This document shows positions 57,666 to 64,000 of a stretch of 64,000 nt of DNA, one piece after another. Both the position numbers and the translations under genes were made by a program. The stretch comes from Cryptomeria japonica. Its lineage: Eukaryota; Streptophyta; Pinopsida; Cupressales; Cupressaceae. The DNA lies in NCBI RefSeq assembly GCF_030272615.1, contig NC_081406.1, positions 458,518,072-458,582,071 of the forward strand, written 5' to 3'. The notes under the pieces are model-generated. The model ran no database searches, was not told the DNA's origin, and saw only the letters and a program-made list of their open reading frames with translations. Positions within the stretch are counted from its first letter, which is position 1; each line of letters opens with the position of its first letter.

Positions 57666-59312
57666 GTATACACAAGTGTTTGTATATTCTAATCCATGCA
57701 AGTACACAACATTGACTCCACTTGGCTTCACGGGTCTAAGTGTGCCTATATTCCCCAATGATGGTTATAGGAGATAGTAAAATGGCCAAACATTATTACC
57801 TAGCCTAACCCATCATTTCTAATTAGGATGATTCATCCCTAATTCTCATGATTACACCTCTGGGTCACCATTGAGGTGATGACCAGTTACCCTTATGCTT
57901 ATAGTAAATGACTAGTGAAGAGTGTCTGTGCATAGTCAATTAGTCATCCATTATTGCTATTATAGTATGAATATTATTGATATTTCATCTTTAGTGCAAT
58001 AATGCAATATTTTAATGGACACGGTGTTTTATGAAAATTCAATTTAAAGTAATTTAAGTGATTTTATTTTAGGGGAATTCTAGGAGTTTATTGATCTTGT
58101 GAATTTAAATTTGAATTTTTTATTATTTTATATTCCACCATAAACTGAACATATAATGTTGTTTTGGAATTCATTGAAAAACACTTAGTCTTTTCTCTTG
58201 TTTTTGCTCTCAAACCTTGTGAGGAGTGTATGAAAATGCAAAGAATTTGATTCTTTGTGGGTAGAATTTTATGGGAATTGGATTGGAAGGATTAAATTTG
58301 TGGAGCTTGACATGTTGTTTGAATTTGAGGAGCTTTGTAGAGTGTAGGCCTTCCTCTTTGCATTTGAAGTTTCTTCTCAAGCCTGAGGTAGGAGTTCTTA
58401 TTCTTTGATTGACTTCCCTACTTGAAATTATTTTCCCATGCTTAAGATTTGTTTTTATTTTAATTATCACCCTCTTCCTCAAATGAGATTGTTCTTATTC
58501 ATTGGATTTTAATGTGTGCATTGTCTGATTGAGAAAATGGGTGTTTTGGGGGATTTTGATTCCCAATTTTTCATGATTATTCGTAGGGACTTTTTATTTC
58601 AATTTTTTGTTTCCTAGAGGTATTTATCAAATGAGTGGGAGCCAAATTTAGCCCAGTTCTAACCCCAATTGTAAAATTGATGCCCTAGATAGTCTCTTAG
58701 AGTCAAACCCCAAGTTCTAACCCAAATTGGTGCTTTTGGCATGTAGGTATGCATCTTCTATGTAGAGTGGTCTAATTGATCAAATATGGTTCCATGGAAA
58801 CCCAAAATGTAACAATTGAAGCCCAAAGTGGTTCAATTGATCACAAATGTGGTGCCTTTGATCTGTTTTGGCCAGTAGTCACTATTTGGAATTGTTTAAC
58901 CTAAGATGATTTTAGCATGAATTTATGATGTGGCAATAATAATAATAGTTGTATGATTGATTTGGGGTCGATTTGGATCTATTTCCTTATTTTGAGACCC
59001 TACAATTTATCCTTGGTTGTGAGACTGAATGCAGTGTTATGTATTTTGAGAGATTATTTATGATATTCTTATTGTTATGTTGACTGTAATAGGTATATAT
59101 GCATTGTTCTTATATGTTATCCAAAGTGGCTTTGACTATCAAGACCATTGCTACATTAAGGTGTCGTATTTGATACTTGAACCATGCCTCCTTGAGTGCT
59201 TCCAACCAATAGTTTATGTTATAAGTAAAAGAAAATGTATACTATATGCTTAATGGAAACTTATTGTGATTGAAGCCTTAGGTTGCACATGTGTGTGCAT
59301 TTGAGTTCTCGT
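57666..59312. other. unassigned sequence
   Basis: AT-rich, no ORF or terminal repeats recognised. Confidence 0.4.
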
Positions 59313-61362
59313 GTTCATAATGAGCCTGATGTGCCTAGGGCTTAGTTCATAGAGACAGTTGCGAGGTGGACATTATTGTGGGACTTATGATTTAAATAAC
59401 ATTAGATGGTGCATTGTGTAGCATTAGTATGCATACGTCTCCCTTATGTTGAAATTCTTGTGAGGGCTTGGGATAAGTTGGAGGAATGAGACCATCCATG
59501 GATGGATGATGTTAGCGGGCTCCTTGTCTACACAAGAGGATTACCTAAACTTTGTGTGAGTTATTGGAGCTACACTTGATACTTCACCATTTATCTCCTT
59601 AACATATAGCCCTTTTAGAGATTGAGTAGAGACCCTATTGTGACCTCATGATTGAGTGGTTGACTTGCTTGAGTGTTTGGGCCATGTGACTATCTCCATC
59701 AGAACAAGCGGTGGACTTGAGGGTACCACATGTTGGATATTATTGAAAAGTTTGTGGAACAATGTTTGGTCATTAATGTCAACATATTCCTCTATGTATT
59801 CCAGTGTTGCAGGCAAATTAAATGAGTTGGTTTGGCCAGTGTGCTACATATGAGTTGTTGCAGTTTAATGGGTTTTGAGATAGGTATCTCTAGTTGATTC
59901 AGTTAAATTTTTTAGTGGTCTACATGATGATTTGATCGAGTTATGAGATCCGGTAATGAGGTTGGTTTTTTAGTTGTTTGTGGTGTTCAATGTTCTAGAT
60001 TCTTCTCTACATTGCTCTGGAATTGCAATATATTAGTTTACATATCTGGGACGTTCATATGTGTGCTCAATTTAGATGGTTCGTAATTTGGAAATCCACA
60101 AGTGAATCTTTCAGTTTGTCAGTCTGTTTAATGCATGTTCTTGAGGTTCAATATAATGATGATGAATATTATAGTAAGTGGTGATGTTGCAGTTGCTGTT
60201 GTGGTAATTCACATTGCTTGTGGATGTTTTTAGATTGTTTTCTATTCATGTTGATGGTCTGCATTGATCATTGTGAACTTTATTGATCATTTTCTTGAAC
60301 TGGTGGTGTTGTTTGATTAATGCGATATTAATGATGATTGTAGTGTGTTGTGGATGTTCATGGCTTAATTATTTGAGGTGTTGTATGATCTAGGAGTTTA
60401 TTTGGGTCCAGACTATGTCTTAGTCGACATTGTTTTGGTCTGCATATTATGATGTAGCGTGCTCTTGTAATTTGTGATGAGTGTTGAGATGACCTTGGAA
60501 TATAGGTTGATGACTTGTATAAATAAATATAATAGTCATGTAATAAATTTATCTGTGAGTGTATTTGAATGTGTGTCATTAGATAAAAGTGCAAGCAAGT
60601 GTTTTGATCTTTTGGAAGTGTGAAGAAGTTTGGCAAAGAAGATCAATCAATGTGCTTAACTAGAACTATAACCAACCATGAGAAGATATTATTTCATCAG
60701 TTCATGATCCTTCAAATGTAATCCGAAATTTTTTGTAAGATAGTTAGTCTTCCTCAAGGTTGTAGCCCTTCTCAGGTTATGTGGTTTGAGCAATGAGCTA
60801 TAGGCAGTGTGCCTAAATGCATGTGCATTCCCCATTGTAATATTTTATCTACTCCTAATAGGGTGCTATCTCATTGTGGGTAATCTTCCACTGTGGTTTT
60901 TCCCTTAACTGAGTTTTCCACGTAAAAAATCTTGGTATTATGTGTGTTATTGATATGGTGTTGATTTGTACTTTAACTATTAATTATCAGATCTCAATTT
61001 GTGATTAAGTTGAGTAAATTTTTTGTGCAGACTAATTCACCCCCCCTCTAAGTTTTTTGCCATTTTTCCAACACCACAAGGTCGGGTGGAATTGAACAAA
61101 TCACCATTGGGGACTGGTGGACATATTCACAAGCACCTTAAAGAGTTTATTCACCCTTATGGTTACTTGTTCTTCCTCTTTCTACATTGTTGGTTTTCTA
61201 AGTAAATGTAATTTGATTTGATCATTGTAATAATTGGAAAACTATGTATTAAGAACACTCCATATGGAGGATGATGCAATGTAAACATATTGATATGATT
61301 TGAGTAGGCTTTAGTGGACCAATGTTGGAGCTAGCTACAACACATTATTATGTATGATTCTC
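59313..61362. repeat. dispersed repeat, copy B, split by a solo LTR
   Basis: 59313-59730 and 61079-61362 match copy A (24968-25763) on both sides of the inserted LTR. About 75 bases present in copy A between TAGAGACCCTATTGTGACCT and TTGACTTGCTTGAG are missing from copy B. Confidence 0.75.
59731..61073 (+). mobile_element. copia solo LTR with target-site duplication
   Basis: 1343 bp, TGTTGGATATTATTG...TTTTTCCAACA, duplication CCACA at 59726-59730 and 61074-61078. Copy A has a single CCACA at this point (ACCACATGGTCGGG near 25475), which confirms the insertion. TATA-like TGTATAAATAAA at about 60517; C tract near 61039. Confidence 0.93.
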
Positions 61363-62284
61363 TTTTTAGTTTTGATTGGTTTAAAGAGTCTAATATATTA
61401 ATAGTGATAAATAATTACATAATCATTGAGGGAGAAAAATTGAGTCTAAAAATCTCCCCAAATAGTCCATCAAAAACAATCTAATGTAACTAGGACAAAA
61501 GCACCCCCATCCATCAGGAATTTTTCCATTATATCACCCCATGATATCTAGCCTAAACAGTTACAAAACATATACATTCAGACTTGCAGTGAGCCACTTT
61601 TAGAAGACAAAATGAAACATGGTGTATATACTATAATAAAAAAACTTAATTTACTATCACAATTTCCTTACCTTTTGTGCATGGAGACACCCTTTGAGCA
61701 TCAATTTATATGAACCTACATCCTAACGATTCTTAGGAGGGAAACCAATCCATAATGTTCGACTCGACTTCTTCATAGAGCCCATCAACCTAGCCTATTT
61801 GTGCCATGAGAAGGAAGAAACATAAGCAGGAGCTGAGAACTTATCTAAGGATCCCATTTCTCTAGCTCCCACTATATTCTCCTTGCCTCCATTTCCTTCA
61901 AATAATCCTTCACACCCACCATGCCAACTTGTATTGAGGCCCTTAAGACCTTATTATTGTTTGCACTTGAAATAAGGAAGGGGAGAAGGGGGGCATGAAT
62001 TCACTCACCTATAACCACATACCACATGGAAGACAAACCCCTTCCCTTCAAATAAAATGTCCATAAGAATCTAAAAATCCCCACACCACTCCTCTGTGAG
62101 GCAGCTATCCACCAACCATTTCACTATATCCTTTGCCTTCAATTCAAAACTCCAAGCAAAAAACATTGAGGTCATAATTGCATTGCATATATATTTGAAA
62201 GAGAAATAAAGGTACTCATCACTAATTAAAATTAGGGTGGTTAACCAACTCAAACACCACTTTTCCAAAATCCTAACACTTCAA
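61363..62284. other. unassigned sequence
   Basis: No ORF of note and no similarity to the LTRs of this window. Confidence 0.4.
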
Positions 62285-62745
62285 ATAAAGTGATTTTCTT
62301 CATAATTTGACACTAGGCCTTGTAGGACAACAAACAGGGTTTTTCTAGCATAATTTCCCAACCAAGTCACAAATAAAAAATATGATCACCACTTAGGATA
62401 CCCTTTTTATAATTTTACAACATATATTTAAATAGATAGGGGTTACTTTGGCATGAAGGGATCCAAAAATTGATTGTCCTATTTCTTCCCTACACCTAAT
62501 TAAGACAATAAATTGGGTTTTCCGGCCATAATTTTCAATGCAGACGTGAAATAAAAAATGTAAACATGGTTTCAAACACCCATTTGGACCTTATAAAACA
62601 TATCTCAAAAACAAGGTAGGTTACTTTGTACAAAATTCTTTAAAACTTGATTGTTCTACTTCTTGAATAGACTTAATTAGACAAATATTCATGCAAAGAA
62701 AAGAACAATCACCTATAACTTTCACAAATAAAAGAATTAGGAAAA
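62285..62745. repeat. diverged tandem repeat of about 179 bp, roughly 2.5 copies
   Basis: Matching landmarks recur at this spacing: GGTTACTTTG at 62441 and 62619; CATAATTT...AAATAAAAAATRT at about 62350 and 62529; TTGATTGT.CTA.TTCTT at about 62470 and 62650. The copies are only moderately similar. Confidence 0.65.
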
Positions 62746-62748
62746 TTG

Positions 62749-64000
62749 TGTTGGCTTGATCATGATAATAGAGTTGTAATAGGTTGATTGATGAATTTTT
62801 TTGTGTTGTCATTGATGGAAACCATGTTTTCTTAGTTATCTAAGTCTGTTAGACCAACCAGTATAGCTTAACTGATAGTAGAATCTTTCAGACAACAAAA
62901 CTGCTAAGTTGTCATTAAACCGGTAAACAAGAATAAAGCAATGCTCAAACAACCAGTATGGAAGATTGGAGAATAGTTAGATGTTGCGGTTTGGAACATA
63001 TGTTTATGACATTGGCATGGAGTATTTGATTGGAACCGCATCAGTAGATTGAGAGTATTGAGCATGTTATGATCGGAAGTATAGTCACAGGCAGGAAGAA
63101 CAGAGAACTGGTAAAGAAGAGTTACTTTGATCGGCTATCGGTAGAGTTTATATTATATTTTTTATTTATGTTTTGTTGGATGATATAAGTAAAGTGTAAT
63201 GAGTGAAAAAATGAATAAGGTGACTAGATTCAATGAACCTGTGGAATTGTTCCAAGGTTCTTAGCCAACTTAATAGAGTCTTTATAAGGAGATGAAAGTT
63301 GTAAGATTTCATGGATCAAGAGTGAGAATTTGATCATGTGGTGGAAGGAGAAGTTAGGTTTTGATGTTTAGTCGATGATAGAAGTTAAGAAGAAGTGGAT
63401 CTAATCAGGTATAGAGATGCTAACAATAGATCAGTCAAACTTGTTGTTCCTTAATAGTTGCAGCAAGAAAATCTTCTCACAAGGTCACTCCTAACATGGT
63501 GCAGTAGGATCCTAACATGTCGAAAGGTTAAAATCCTCTAACAAGATGACACATTAGCTTCTTTTTTTTAAATCCTCTAGCAAGGTAGCTCCTAATAGGG
63601 TTGGGTCCTAATAGGCCTTATTGTAATAGCTCTTAACCAGGATAAAGTACTCTTAACTAGGTGTCACCCCTAACAGGGTGTTGTATGACCTTAACTGGCC
63701 AGATCTCTATTCTATAGATAGTTGATCCTTGAGGGTACTAATTCCCACCATGGTTTTTCCCATTTGGGTTTCCATGTGAAAAATCATTGTGTTAGGGTTT
63801 GCATGCTTTGTTGGATATTTTATTATGTGGTTATATTTCTTACATGGATATTGATTTTTTCAGATTAGTGAAACTTGTTATCAAATTTATTAAGTTTTTT
63901 CTTGCACTGATTCACCCCCCCCCCTCTTAGTGCCTTATAAGTTTATCAATTGGTATCAGAGCCTAATTCCCATAAGGCTTAACGGCTTGGGAAGGATCTT
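62749..64000 (+). mobile_element. copia element, 5' LTR and primer site, leaves the window
   Basis: LTR 62749-63948 (1200 bp), TGTTGGCTTGATCATG...GTTTATCA, with a GATTCACCCCCCCCCCCTC tract. It is followed by the primer site TGGTATCAGAGCC at 63951-63963. Only 37 bases of internal sequence remain in the window. Confidence 0.85.
63951..63963 (+). promoter_or_regulatory. primer-binding site, initiator-Met tRNA type
   Basis: TGGTATCAGAGCC, two bases after the LTR end, perfect for this class. Confidence 0.92.

Noticed and set aside
1-64000. CRISPR arrays, operons, rRNA or tRNA genes, host protein-coding genes
   Set aside because: The window is plant-type repeat DNA. The tandem repeats have no unique spacers, and I found no cloverleaf, rRNA stretch or exon series with a host protein.

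Overview
The window is plant nuclear DNA made almost entirely of transposable elements. It is AT-rich, with no host gene I can defend. The Ty1/copia elements carry a TGGTATCAGAG-type primer-binding site (plant initiator-Met tRNA). There are Ty3/gypsy elements with 1.2-1.7 kb LTRs, a plant-type LINE and a TRIM. Deep nesting, old decayed copies and many lone LTRs suit a very large, repeat-rich genome such as a conifer. The species is inference only; nothing here fixes it.

Layout. 1-4319: 5' part of a gypsy element on the minus strand (LTR, primer site, a gag-less leader/protease ORF and the start of reverse transcriptase). 4320-5580: AT-rich spacer. 5580-9348: decayed LINE (+), broken inside its reverse transcriptase and continuing straight into a TATG/CATATA microsatellite. 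9715-19575: complete LTR element (-) inserted in that microsatellite (TSD CATAT), with no pol and one intact 929-codon ORF of unknown function. 21060-23745: antisense ORF remnants with a plant-mobile-domain-like protein, ending at a gypsy polypurine tract and LTR. 24968-25763: a repeat found again at 59313-61362. 26346-26676: a TRIM.

27866-46228 is one gypsy LTR (+) blown up from about 1.2 kb to 18 kb by nested insertions. Copia E (28555-41618, -) carries in its 3' LTR a solo LTR (28704-34476), which itself carries a gag-protease-only copia element (29412-34271). Copia F (41693-45771, -), reduced to RT/RNase H, sits next to E. Most layers show target-site duplications. 46229-47600 is the gypsy leader. 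47600-54444 holds two 5'-truncated copia elements (+), the second with a 1.3 kb deletion derivative nested in it. 54445-64000 holds copia LTRs, a solo LTR with an empty-site homologue in this same window, a tandem repeat of about 179 bp, and the 5' LTR of a copia element that leaves the window.

Functionally, none of the elements visible here in full could move by itself. The intact-looking reading frames (633-codon protease ORF, 929-codon orphan ORF) belong to elements that would need enzymes from elsewhere. Three gypsy-type elements share one primer-site type, and two of their LTRs share hairpin motifs, which hints at a common mobilisation system.
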